A DNA stretch of 45,458 nt from a virus. The stretch covers positions 1 to 45,458 of IMG/VR virus record IMGVR_UViG_3300021440_000041; one strand, written 5' to 3'. Below the pieces are notes generated by a model that was not told where the DNA came from, did not search any database, and was given only the letters and a program-made list of their open reading frames with translations. This document shows positions 5,470 to 14,170 of the stretch, piece after piece (the first letter of the stretch is position 1; each line of letters opens with the position of its first letter). The position numbers and the translations under genes are program-made.

Positions 5470-7312
5470 TTCACCTGTAAAACTTCTCACTCTTGATAAA
5501 TCCATACTTAATAAAAACCATTCTGCTTATTTAAAAGTCCCTAAGAACCCTAAGAAAAATCTTGCCTTCCGACGTGAGATAATCAAACTTTGTTTGGGTA
5601 ATGATGAATATGCAAAGGAAATCCGCCGAACCTGCAAGAAGGACATTCTCTTTTATTTGAATACATTCGCCTGGACCTACAACCCGAAGAACAAACCCGG
5701 GTTCAAGGTTCTTCCTGTGATAACTTACGAATCGTATCAGGATTATGCGATTGTCGAAATGAACCGGTGCATAAATGATGGTGTTGATTTTGTTGGGGAA
5801 AAATCCCGTGACATGGGTGTCACCTGGATCTTGATCTGGGTATTCGCGCATAAGTTTCATTTCTTTGATATGGAAAGTTTATTGATGGTTTCCCGTAATG
5901 AAAAATATGTTGAGGATAAAGGCAACCCGAAAGCGCTCTTCTGGAAGTTTGACTTCCATTTTGAGAACCTTCCTATCTTCATGCGTCCCGTGATCGAGAA
6001 TACCAACATGCACCGTGAAAACCTGCTGAACGGTTCTAAGGTTGATGGTGAATCAACAACCGGTGACGTGGCCCGTGGTGACCGCAGGACCGTAATAGGC
6101 TGCGACGAATTCGCCGCGGTGAAGGAAGGGTATGAAGTTTTAAGATCAACCCGTGACGCGACGGATTGCCGTATCTTCATATCTACACCGAAGGGTTCTA
6201 GCAACGCCTTCTATGATGTCACACAACTCCAGGGAATTTCAAAAGTGTCAATCCATTGGACTCTCCACCCGGAAAAAGCAAAAGGCCTTTACTGGTTCGT
6301 TGACGGCCGACTTGAAATTATTGATAAGAATTATCCGTTTCCTGCTGATTACAATTTTATAAACCGTGGCGATAATAAGCTTTCCTCAATATGGTATGAC
6401 ATTCAACGAAAACGCTGCGTAAGCGATACCGAAGCCGCGCAGGAACTTGATATTGACTATATCGGTTCCGGTAAAGGATTCTTTGACGGTGACTTCATTA
6501 AAACTAAATATATCCCGAATCACTGCTGCGCTCCGTGGTTTGAAGGTGAATTAATTATTGACGATGAGGATACCCTTGAATGTCACTTTGAAGAACGCGC
6601 CGGAGGACGGCTTAAACTTTGGATGAATATCGGTAACCATGGATGCCCTTCTGAGGATATTTCTTTTGGTATGGGAGCCGACATCTCAGCAGGAACCGGG
6701 GCAAGTAACAGTGTGCTTTCTTTCGGCAATTTAAGAACCGGTGAGAAACTTGGCCAATGGACCGACAATAAAACCTCACCTGAGAAACTTGCCAAAGTTG
6801 CTGTCTGCCTGGCAAAATTCCTAAACCGTGCTTTCATGATATGGGAAATGAATGGACCCGGCCATATTTTTGCTAATAAAGTGCTTGACTTCTACAAGTA
6901 CGATAATATATATTATCGTCAAAATGACACGTCAATCACCAAGAAGGTAAGTGATTTGCCTGGCTGGTGGAACGTTGGTGATGCTAAACTTGTTTTACTT
7001 GGGATATATCGCAATGCACTGGCTTCTGAAAAATTTATCAACCACTGTGAAATCTCAATGCTTGAAACTCTCCAATATGTTCAAACTCCGTCAGGGGTTG
7101 AGCATTCTGCAATTGCCAATAAAATTGACGATTCCGAAAGTAAGAAACATCACGGAGACATGGTTATTTCCGATGCGCTTCTTCAAAAACTTTTCGAGCA
7201 ATATGCAGAAAAGATTAAGGAAGAAGAGTTTGAAATTCCTGAACATTGTTTGGCTTCCAGAAATGCTTATTTTGAAAAATTAACCAGGAGAGAACGCGAA
7301 GATGCCGATTGA
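5450..7312 (+). CDS. terL: Terminase large subunit (packaging ATPase and nuclease)
   Basis: About 620 residues, the normal length. It cuts concatemeric DNA and pumps it into the prohead through the portal. The ATPase domain has a phage-type Walker A (EKSRDMGVTW, near residue 115) and Walker B with catalytic Glu (VIGCDEFA, near residue 215), followed by an ISTPKG coupling motif. The RNase H-like nuclease domain has a first Asp at GADISAGTGAS (near 405) and a late Asp in HHGDMVISDALLQ. The start is uncertain: GTG at 5450, or ATGs at 5459/5462 that sit very close to an AAAGGG. It overlaps the portal gene by 11 nt. Confidence 0.93.
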   Translation: MKGMMDNSPVKLLTLDKSILNKNHSAYLKVPKNPKKNLAFRREIIKLCLGNDEYAKEIRRTCKKDILFYLNTFAWTYNPKNKPGFKVLPVITYESYQDYAIVEMNRCINDGVDFVGEKSRDMGVTWILIWVFAHKFHFFDMESLLMVSRNEKYVEDKGNPKALFWKFDFHFENLPIFMRPVIENTNMHRENLLNGSKVDGESTTGDVARGDRRTVIGCDEFAAVKEGYEVLRSTRDATDCRIFISTPKGSSNAFYDVTQLQGISKVSIHWTLHPEKAKGLYWFVDGRLEIIDKNYPFPADYNFINRGDNKLSSIWYDIQRKRCVSDTEAAQELDIDYIGSGKGFFDGDFIKTKYIPNHCCAPWFEGELIIDDEDTLECHFEERAGGRLKLWMNIGNHGCPSEDISFGMGADISAGTGASNSVLSFGNLRTGEKLGQWTDNKTSPEKLAKVAVCLAKFLNRAFMIWEMNGPGHIFANKVLDFYKYDNIYYRQNDTSITKKVSDLPGWWNVGDAKLVLLGIYRNALASEKFINHCEISMLETLQYVQTPSGVEHSAIANKIDDSESKKHHGDMVISDALLQKLFEQYAEKIKEEEFEIPEHCLASRNAYFEKLTRREREDAD

Positions 7313-9086
7313 TTACAGCAGAGCAAAGAGAGCGATTGATTATAATTTTTCTCAAATGGGAACCTTCAGGGAAAATCGGTATAAATTCGTAAAGCAATAC
7401 GTCGGGGCTAACTATTCTAAAAATGGATCTTCCGAAAAAATCCCGGTAAATTACATGATGCTGGCAACATGTATTTACGTTCAACGATTGGTATCAGCAA
7501 ATCCACAAGCGTTCGTTTCAAACAACATTCAATCCCTAAAACCTCAAGCCATAAACCTGGGCCTTGCATGCAATCAACTTATTAAAGAAATAAACTATAA
7601 GCGCACCATGCAACTAGTGGTGCTTGATGCAATCTTTGGAATGGGAATTGTTAAAAAAGGTTTAACATCAAAAAGCAAAGTTGAATTTAACGGATTTACT
7701 CATGATGTCGGGCAATGCTATATCGATCATGTTGATCTTGATGATTTTGTTTTTGATATGTCCGCAAAAAAAATTGACCAATGTGGATTCATGGGGAATA
7801 AATATCGAAGACCTTATGACTTGGTTTTAAATAGCGGACTTTACGATCCTGAACTTATTAAAAAATGCGTTCGTCAAAAGAATAATCAATATCGAAAGAA
7901 TTCTGCAGCAGGAGGAGATGAAGAAATTGAAGGAATAAGCCGCGGAGGTGACACCTACAATGCTGAAACATACCTTGATTATATCGACCTGATCGATATA
8001 TGGTTCCCGTACGAAGGGAAATTTGTTACCATGCCTTACTCCTACGAACAAACCGATTGGACTACTCCACTGCGTGAAGTTGATTTTGAAGGCCCTGAGA
8101 ATGGACCTTACAATATCCTTGGTTTTCACGATGTTCCTGGACAACTACTTCCTCTTCCTCCTGCAGCAGCATGGTTGGAATTGAATGTTATGGCAAATAA
8201 GATTTTCCGGAAACTTGGCCGTCAGTCCGACCGGGCCAAAACAATTCTTGCGGTAATGAAGGGCGGTGAGAAGGACGGTAAGAATATTACCGACGCTTCT
8301 GATGGTGATGTGATAGGCGCTTCAAATCCTGATAAATGCCGGGAATATAAATTCGGTGGAGTTGATAATGTTGGACTGGCTTTTTTTCTTCAGGTTAAAC
8401 AACTTTTCTCTTACCATGCTGGCAACCTTGATTCACTCGGAGGGCTAGGGGCAATTTCTGAAACAGTTGGTCAGGATAAATTAATGAATGAATCTTCAAG
8501 CGTAACAATAAACGGTATGCAGTCCAGGGTGTACGACTTCTCAAAAATTGATGTCAGTGATATTGCCTGGTACATCTGGTATGATCCATTCGTTGAAATT
8601 CCATTCACCAAACCGGTCAAAGGAACCGATATAACAATTCCTTATATTTTCACAGAAGAAGACAAGGAAGGAGACTTCCTTGATTACAATTTCTCAATAG
8701 TTCCATACTCCATGCAGGAGGATACGCCTTCAACCAAAGAAATGAAACTCCGTGGAATAATGGCGAATCATATCACTCCTATAACTCCAATGATGCAGCA
8801 GCAGGGTGTAATGTTAAATTGCTCTGAATATATCGAATTTGTTGGAAGATTAAGCAACATGCCGGAACTTCAAAGCATGTTTATTTATGCGGAACCGAAC
8901 GCAGCTCAGAACGCTAAACCAATCGGAACTCCTGCTTCTAAAACTTCACATAGAACCTACGAACGAATAAACAGGCCAGGATCAACAATCGGTGGCCAAG
9001 CTAATGCAATGACAGCCGCACTATCAGGGATGGATTCTGGTCAGCAGAATAGTCAGGCAGCCTCAATAATGGGGAGCGTAGCATGA
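7302..9086 (+). CDS. Portal protein
   Basis: 594 residues. Dodecameric portal proteins form the DNA channel at one capsid vertex and dock the terminase. Support comes from position directly after terL, size, the N-terminal helical start (IDYSRAKRAIDYNFSQMGTF), a KIPVNYMMLAT-type segment typical of podovirus portals, and a Gln/Ser/Ala-rich C-terminal tail (about 540-594). An AGGAGA ribosome site precedes the ATG. A 4-nt ATGA overlap couples it to the next small gene. The family call is strong from context, moderate from sequence alone. Confidence 0.85.
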   Translation: MPIDYSRAKRAIDYNFSQMGTFRENRYKFVKQYVGANYSKNGSSEKIPVNYMMLATCIYVQRLVSANPQAFVSNNIQSLKPQAINLGLACNQLIKEINYKRTMQLVVLDAIFGMGIVKKGLTSKSKVEFNGFTHDVGQCYIDHVDLDDFVFDMSAKKIDQCGFMGNKYRRPYDLVLNSGLYDPELIKKCVRQKNNQYRKNSAAGGDEEIEGISRGGDTYNAETYLDYIDLIDIWFPYEGKFVTMPYSYEQTDWTTPLREVDFEGPENGPYNILGFHDVPGQLLPLPPAAAWLELNVMANKIFRKLGRQSDRAKTILAVMKGGEKDGKNITDASDGDVIGASNPDKCREYKFGGVDNVGLAFFLQVKQLFSYHAGNLDSLGGLGAISETVGQDKLMNESSSVTINGMQSRVYDFSKIDVSDIAWYIWYDPFVEIPFTKPVKGTDITIPYIFTEEDKEGDFLDYNFSIVPYSMQEDTPSTKEMKLRGIMANHITPITPMMQQQGVMLNCSEYIEFVGRLSNMPELQSMFIYAEPNAAQNAKPIGTPASKTSHRTYERINRPGSTIGGQANAMTAALSGMDSGQQNSQAASIMGSVA

Positions 9087-9277
9087 CGAAATCAGAACAT
9101 TGTCCAGACCATTGCAACGTTTTTGCTGATATTGCCGTAATAAAGTCGGACGTTCGTCATATTAAAAATAAATTCGATGAAATGAAGTCTGTTAAAACTG
9201 AAACAAAAACAGACGTTAAATGGTTGATGACTTTTCTGGTTGCTGTAATAAGTTTTTTATACACATATTATAAATAA
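9083..9277 (+). CDS. Small coiled-coil plus C-terminal membrane-anchor protein
   Basis: 64 residues. A Cys/His-containing N-terminus (SEHCPDHCNVF) is followed by a coiled coil (IAVIKSDVRHIKNKFDEMKS) and one C-terminal transmembrane helix (WLMTFLVAVISFLYTYYK). The layout recalls XhlA/BhlA-type haemolysin-associated phage proteins, which help lysis, but such genes rarely sit between portal and scaffold. A lysis role is therefore only a possibility. It overlaps the portal stop by 4 nt behind a GGGGAGC ribosome site. Confidence 0.65.
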   Translation: MTKSEHCPDHCNVFADIAVIKSDVRHIKNKFDEMKSVKTETKTDVKWLMTFLVAVISFLYTYYK

Positions 9278-9338
9278 AAATTTTTTGTTTTAATTGTATG
9301 CAAAAAGCATAAAATAATATATAATAAGAAAGGTTTAT

Positions 9339-9704
9339 ATGCCGACATATTGCTACAAAAAAGAAGATGGTAGTTCTATTGAACTGGTAATGACCTGTGA
9401 AGAAAAGACCAAAAAGGAATTTACACACGATGGTAAAACTTCTATTTTTTTGGATGACGGAGAAATTGGTTACCGGGATATTGAAACTGAACTTAAAGGT
9501 ACCCGGACTTTCCCTGGTAATTGGCCACTACTCTCAGAGGCTTTTGGTTGCGCTGAAGGTCAGGAACATGAAGCGCACCAGAAATCTTTAGAAATGGGTG
9601 TTCCTGTGAAATATATAAACGGTAAAGCGGAATTCACAAGCGCTGCGCACAGAAGGGCTGCATTAAAGGCTTTTGGGTTTCACGACCGAAGCGCATATTG
9701 TTAA
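9339..9704 (+). CDS. Hypothetical virion-region protein
   Basis: 121 residues. The N-terminus MPTYCYKKEDGSSIEL has the strand pattern of FmdB-like zinc ribbons but lacks their paired cysteines. The C-terminal half contains a EFTSAAHRRAALKAFGFHD segment typical of small uncharacterised head-region phage proteins. A 61-nt gap upstream carries a TATAAT (9320-9325) without a well-spaced -35, so an internal promoter is possible but weak. An AAAGG ribosome site is present. Confidence 0.7.
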   Translation: MPTYCYKKEDGSSIELVMTCEEKTKKEFTHDGKTSIFLDDGEIGYRDIETELKGTRTFPGNWPLLSEAFGCAEGQEHEAHQKSLEMGVPVKYINGKAEFTSAAHRRAALKAFGFHDRSAYC

Positions 9705-9733
9705 AACATAAACTACAATAGAAAGAAAAAGTC

Positions 9734-10939
9734 ATGGCAAGACCAAAAAACGAAAGCTCAGAAAGTGTGACAGGTAGTATTCCGGAAGTAAAAAAGGGGA
9801 AGGCTCCAGATGCGTTCCCGGGCGAATCATACAGCAAAACAGAACCAAAGGGAGACGAGTACTCTCAGCGCGAAGACGACAAACCAAACAACTTGAAAGA
9901 CGCGCCTTCAAGTGGTGAATATGATGCTGTTGATCCTACTGAAATTCCTGAAAAGAAAAAAGGATCTAAAAAAGAAAAAGCTGCAAAGCCTGATTACATT
10001 GAGTTTGAAGATGGTCATGATGAAGTTAAAAATAAAAAAGAAGAGAGTGAAGACGAAGAGAATGAAGAAACTGAAGACGATGATAATAAAAGCGATGAAG
10101 GAAGCGGAGCAAGCCACGCTGAAGACGATGATGGGCTTGATGAGGATCTGATAGGAAGAGCGCTTGATGCCGGAATGAATGAAGATGACATTGCTGATTT
10201 TGACAACAACAAGGAATTTAAAAGGTATGTAAGAGCGCTTGAAATTTCAAATGAAAAAAAATCCCGGGGTTCAAAAGCTGATGAAGAAATTCCAGCGAAA
10301 AAGAAAACCGATGACGATACCGGCAAAACAGATATTGAAGAGTTCAAGCTTGATCTTGACAAGGATATATTTGAGCCGAAGGTTGTTGAAGCCCTTGAAA
10401 GCTTAAACAAACACTATCACAAGCAGATTGCTGCGATAGCGAAAAAGAACGAGGAACTTGAATTGAAGTTGAAGGAAAAAGAACAGAAGGAAATTCACAA
10501 AGAAACTCAGGAACGTGAATTAAATACTGTTCGTGAATTTGACTCGGTTCTAAAAAAACTTGTTTCAGACAAAGACAATGGTTCTTTCTGGAAAAAAGAG
10601 TTTGGTGAAGGCGATGCTTTTACGGTTAAAAAAGGGACTCCTGAATTTAAGAACAGATCAAATATCTATTCTGAATTTCTGGCATTCATGGAAGTTGATT
10701 CTAAAAAAGGAAGAAAATCTTCCATCGAATCACTGATAAGAAAAGCCATAAATTCTCAGTATGAGGGCCAGGCTGTAAACATTGCCAAGCAGGAATTAAG
10801 CGAAAAACTTAAAAAACGAACAAAATTATTTACAGAACGAGCGACTTCGAAGGACCCTGGAGATTCTGGATTGACAAGAAAACAAATTGCAATCAGAAAT
10901 CTCAAGGAAAAAATCGAAAGAAAAAGATCCGGAGAATAG
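9734..10939 (+). CDS. Acidic scaffold-like protein
   Basis: 401 residues. The first 160 are low-complexity and strongly acidic (runs of Asp, Glu and Lys, for example EDEENEETEDDDNKSDE). A helical middle (about 200-270) contains a coiled coil, and the basic C-terminus ends NLKEKIERKRSGE. Length, composition, helical content and position directly before the major capsid gene match scaffolding proteins, which guide prohead assembly and leave before packaging. The basic tail would be the usual coat-binding site. Sequence families here are poorly conserved, so the call rests on context. Confidence 0.75.
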   Translation: MARPKNESSESVTGSIPEVKKGKAPDAFPGESYSKTEPKGDEYSQREDDKPNNLKDAPSSGEYDAVDPTEIPEKKKGSKKEKAAKPDYIEFEDGHDEVKNKKEESEDEENEETEDDDNKSDEGSGASHAEDDDGLDEDLIGRALDAGMNEDDIADFDNNKEFKRYVRALEISNEKKSRGSKADEEIPAKKKTDDDTGKTDIEEFKLDLDKDIFEPKVVEALESLNKHYHKQIAAIAKKNEELELKLKEKEQKEIHKETQERELNTVREFDSVLKKLVSDKDNGSFWKKEFGEGDAFTVKKGTPEFKNRSNIYSEFLAFMEVDSKKGRKSSIESLIRKAINSQYEGQAVNIAKQELSEKLKKRTKLFTERATSKDPGDSGLTRKQIAIRNLKEKIERKRSGE

Positions 10940-10955
10940 TTCGTAAGGAGATTAT

Positions 10956-11993
10956 ATGATTCTTAGCGATACAGATATTTATGATTTGGTCATAGGCGCT
11001 CAGAAAGACCTTGGCCGGAACAAATTTCAGGACATTTCTCAGGAATTGCCTGATTATGTGGTTATGTCAAAATGGTTAAAGAAAGACAAAATCATATTCA
11101 AGGGCGGTACCGGAATTCAGAAAAACCTTAAGGTTAAATCCGGAAATACAGCTCAGAACGTTGGACTTTATCAGGTTGATGATGTCAATATCATTTCCCT
11201 CATGAAACAAATGAACATTCCTTGGAGACATACCAGAAACCATTGGGGTTATGACAGCGTAGAAGTTGCTATGAACTCCGGAGATCCTTCACTTGAAATT
11301 ATCGATATGGTTGAAAGCCGACGTTATGATTGTATGCTGGGATTAACTTCCAAACTAGAAACAAATGGTTGGTCATCTCCTGCGGCAGATAGCGAAAACG
11401 ATCCAATGGGCTTACCTTACTGGATTGTTAAAAACGCTTCTACCGGATTTAACGGTGGAGTTCCTTCAGGACACACCCTGGTTGGTGGTATAAATCCGAC
11501 AACTTATCCTAACTGGAAAAACTACACCGGGACATACGCCAACGTATCCAAAGGCGATGTAATAAAAACTCTAAGGACTGCATACAGACAGATTGGTTTC
11601 AAATCACCTGTTGACATTAAGGACTATGTTGAGGGTCGAGGTCAGAGATACCAGCTTTATATGAACGAAGCTACTCTCAGCGAATTCGAGACTCTTGCTG
11701 AACAGCAGAATGACAATCTTGGAAATGACTTGGCTTCAAAAGACGACCAGGTTGTATTCAAGAAACATCCTTGCGTATGGATTCCAATTCTTGATGCCGA
11801 TACACAGAACCCGATTTACATGGTTGACCATTCAACCTTCTATCCCGTGGTTCTTGAAGGTCAGTATCTAAGAGAAACGAAGCCAATTTGCATGGGCGCA
11901 AAACAGCATACAGCATATGTTATCTGGATTGACATAACATACAACTTTATCTGTATTAACCGCAGAGCAAACGCTGTAGTTTACAAAGCTTAA
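10956..11993 (+). CDS. Major capsid protein
   Basis: 345 residues, expected to be the HK97-fold shell subunit. It follows the scaffold gene with a strong AAGGAG ribosome site. Supporting features are the size, a helical N-terminus (SDTDIYDLVIGAQKDLGRNK), a long central spine-like helix region (ISLMKQMNIPWRHTRNHW) and a C-terminal beta-rich part with VIWIDITYNFICINRRANAV, which resembles the end of many podovirus coat proteins. The call is from family resemblance and synteny; no single motif proves it. Confidence 0.85.
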   Translation: MILSDTDIYDLVIGAQKDLGRNKFQDISQELPDYVVMSKWLKKDKIIFKGGTGIQKNLKVKSGNTAQNVGLYQVDDVNIISLMKQMNIPWRHTRNHWGYDSVEVAMNSGDPSLEIIDMVESRRYDCMLGLTSKLETNGWSSPAADSENDPMGLPYWIVKNASTGFNGGVPSGHTLVGGINPTTYPNWKNYTGTYANVSKGDVIKTLRTAYRQIGFKSPVDIKDYVEGRGQRYQLYMNEATLSEFETLAEQQNDNLGNDLASKDDQVVFKKHPCVWIPILDADTQNPIYMVDHSTFYPVVLEGQYLRETKPICMGAKQHTAYVIWIDITYNFICINRRANAVVYKA

Positions 11994-12022
11994 TTTAAAA
12001 TCGAAATAAAGGAGAATTTTTT

Positions 12023-12817
12023 ATGTACGAAACACAAGCCAAATTAATACCTGAATGGGTTTTCTTTCAGGGTACCACAGCTATAGTTCAGGGCCAGGCA
12101 CTTTGCTACAATAATGACTATGTGACAACCGATACCGGTGAAACCGCAACGGACGCATGGGGAAAAAGAGGAAAAGTTGTTGAACTTCCAAGCATTTCAA
12201 ACAACGGTTCATTCGCCGGAGTTGCAAGCGCGGCTTATGCTGCCAACGCTTCTGGTCAGTGGATTTTAATATACAAGCCTGGCTCAATATGCCTTGTAAG
12301 AACAGGTGAAACCTCTCTTACACTTGGCGATAAAACATTCATCTGCGCTGCGATTGACGCAACGTATAACGGGTATTTCTACTCTACGGGGGCCTCTAAA
12401 GGAAAAGGCAACGCAAGAGTTCTTCAGACAATCACTGCAGCCGGGTTGGTAATGTGCGAACTTATGGACGGTGAGGAATCTGGTCTTATTCAGCGCGTAA
12501 CTCTGGCTTTAGCTGGCGGGGCGATTACTGCTTTTGCTCCTGGAGCCAATGTTGTTGTTGCTGGTGCTGCGGTATCTACAGACCACGCTACATGCACACT
12601 TGCAGATGGTACGTTCATCGGGCAGAGAACATCAATCGTTATTTCAACCACTGTTGGAAATAGCAAAAGCTTAGTAGTCACGGTGACGAACGGTTTAAAG
12701 ATTGATGACACCTCCCTTTCAACGCTTACTTTCAACACTGCCGCCGAGGCTGCGCTGTTGGAATGGACCGGTTCTAAGTGGAAAGTAATATCAACACTCG
12801 GAACATCGGTGGCATAA
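12023..12817 (+). CDS. Capsid decoration/cement-like protein
   Basis: 264 residues, rich in Ala, Gly, Thr and Ser and predicted all-beta. The N-terminal half (VQGQALCYNNDYVTTDTG, then GVASAAYAANASGQWILIY) resembles DUF2190-type decoration proteins. The C-terminal 90 residues form a second beta domain ending ALLEWTGSKWKVISTLGT, a module common at the ends of phage structural proteins. Position right after the coat gene and an AAAGGAG ribosome site support a surface role on the head. Confidence 0.7.
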   Translation: MYETQAKLIPEWVFFQGTTAIVQGQALCYNNDYVTTDTGETATDAWGKRGKVVELPSISNNGSFAGVASAAYAANASGQWILIYKPGSICLVRTGETSLTLGDKTFICAAIDATYNGYFYSTGASKGKGNARVLQTITAAGLVMCELMDGEESGLIQRVTLALAGGAITAFAPGANVVVAGAAVSTDHATCTLADGTFIGQRTSIVISTTVGNSKSLVVTVTNGLKIDDTSLSTLTFNTAAEAALLEWTGSKWKVISTLGTSVA

Positions 12818-12820
12818 TCA

Positions 12821-13822
12821 ATGTCTGAATCCACCTTATCTTTAGGGTATCGGGATTTTCAAAAAGAAGTTGGGTTCTTCCTGGGATATGGAAGAACCTA
12901 TACTTCCTATACTGCTGGTCAGGTTTCTTTGATTGACGACATTATTCAAGGAGGCCTCCGGAAATTCTATCACCCGATAGAACCCGGAACTAATCAGCAT
13001 TATGAATGGAAATTCCTTAAAGCTCCAACTACGCTCACCACGATTGCATCGTACACCACAGGGACCGTTACAAGTTCCAGCACTTCGGTAACGCTTGCAG
13101 TCGGAACATGGCCGTCATGGGCTGCAACAAATGGCAAACTAGTTGTGAATGGAACTAGGTACACGATTGCTTCCCGTACAAGCGGATCAATTATCGTGCT
13201 TTCTTCCGCTCCATCGGTTGCTTTTGCTGGTGATACGTTCGAGCTTGAGCATAATGGGAATTATGACCTGCCTGATGATTGGAATGGTTGGGCCTGCAAG
13301 TATCTTACATTTCAGCCAGAAGACCTGGAAGGGCGTGTCAGATTTGTTCCTGAAGAAACCGTAAGAGGTTTAAGGCAAATCTTTGATACGCGTCAAAGAC
13401 CAGTCAAGGCTGCTGTGAGAGCAAAAATAGGAACCACTTCAACCACAGGTCAAAGGTTTGAATTATTGCTTCACCCGATATCGGATGACGTTTATACTCT
13501 GGATGGGCTTTATAATGTCATGTTGAATAAAATTGATCCAACTTCATTGCCGTATCCTGTTGGCGGAATGTCACACGGAGATACAATAATGGAGGCGTGT
13601 CTTTTGGTTGCTGCAGAAAAAGTAATGACTTCGTTGATCGGAGAAAGAAAACCGATTTATGAGGAAAAATTAATGCAGAGCATTTCATCGGACAAAGAAA
13701 AAGAACCTGATTATTACGGGTATAATGGAGATAATTCAGAAGGTGGATTCAGGCGAGGATGTTGCCGTTTAACAGATTATAACTATATAAAATACGAAGG
13801 TGTTTTATATACTGGAGATTAA
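12821..13822 (+). CDS. Head-tail adaptor (connector) protein
   Basis: 333 residues. N- and C-terminal helical parts flank an inserted beta domain rich in Thr and Ser (about residues 75-145). The helical N-terminus (DDIIQGGLRKFYHPI) and C-terminal AACLLVAAEKVMT-like helix with a YYGYNGD tail fit the phage adaptor family that attaches below the portal in podoviruses. A connector position is also supported by order: coat, decoration, adaptor, then tail genes. Four nt separate it from the decoration gene. Confidence 0.7.
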   Translation: MSESTLSLGYRDFQKEVGFFLGYGRTYTSYTAGQVSLIDDIIQGGLRKFYHPIEPGTNQHYEWKFLKAPTTLTTIASYTTGTVTSSSTSVTLAVGTWPSWAATNGKLVVNGTRYTIASRTSGSIIVLSSAPSVAFAGDTFELEHNGNYDLPDDWNGWACKYLTFQPEDLEGRVRFVPEETVRGLRQIFDTRQRPVKAAVRAKIGTTSTTGQRFELLLHPISDDVYTLDGLYNVMLNKIDPTSLPYPVGGMSHGDTIMEACLLVAAEKVMTSLIGERKPIYEEKLMQSISSDKEKEPDYYGYNGDNSEGGFRRGCCRLTDYNYIKYEGVLYTGD

Positions 13823-13825
13823 AAT

Positions 13826-14161
13826 ATGAGCAATTTATCAGATATTTTTGAAGTCACAAATGTGGCTCTTGACGGGAAAGTTCATAAGATTACGATTCCT
13901 GATAAAACTTTCGGGGTTGTTATTATGCCTGTTGATGTAAATGTCCACTTCGGTTTATCCGCTGCGGCATTCGCTTTTGATGGCAGTTTGAATTATACCG
14001 GAGCCGCGGATTCCCCAAGCAAAATTGCTATATTGGGAGTTTCCGCAATGCCTTTAAGTATTCAGGAAAAAAAGGATCTTGGAAATAGAGATTTCTGGGT
14101 TGCTTCGCTTCCTGCAGACGGGGCAGGGTCAGTAACAATTATTTACGAAAAACTTTTGTAA
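13826..14161 (+). CDS. Small beta-rich virion-region protein
   Basis: 111 residues, all-beta by pattern (HKITIPDKTFGVVIMPVDVN, GSVTIIYEKLL), with no membrane segment or catalytic motif. It starts 4 nt after the adaptor gene behind a GGAGAT ribosome site. Likely a minor head or tail component because it lies in a continuous run of structural genes; no family is recognised. Confidence 0.6.
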   Translation: MSNLSDIFEVTNVALDGKVHKITIPDKTFGVVIMPVDVNVHFGLSAAAFAFDGSLNYTGAADSPSKIAILGVSAMPLSIQEKKDLGNRDFWVASLPADGAGSVTIIYEKLL

Positions 14162-14170
14162 GGAGATATT

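Noticed and set aside
9294-9325. Possible promoter before the 121-residue gene (TTGTAT and TATAAT)
   Set aside because: The spacer is 20 nt, too long for a normal promoter, in very AT-rich DNA where TATAAT is expected by chance.
10015-10410. Minus-strand Ser-rich frame and plus-strand Lys/Met-rich frame over the scaffold gene
   Set aside because: Both are frame shadows of the acidic Glu/Asp/Lys stretch of the scaffold-like protein.
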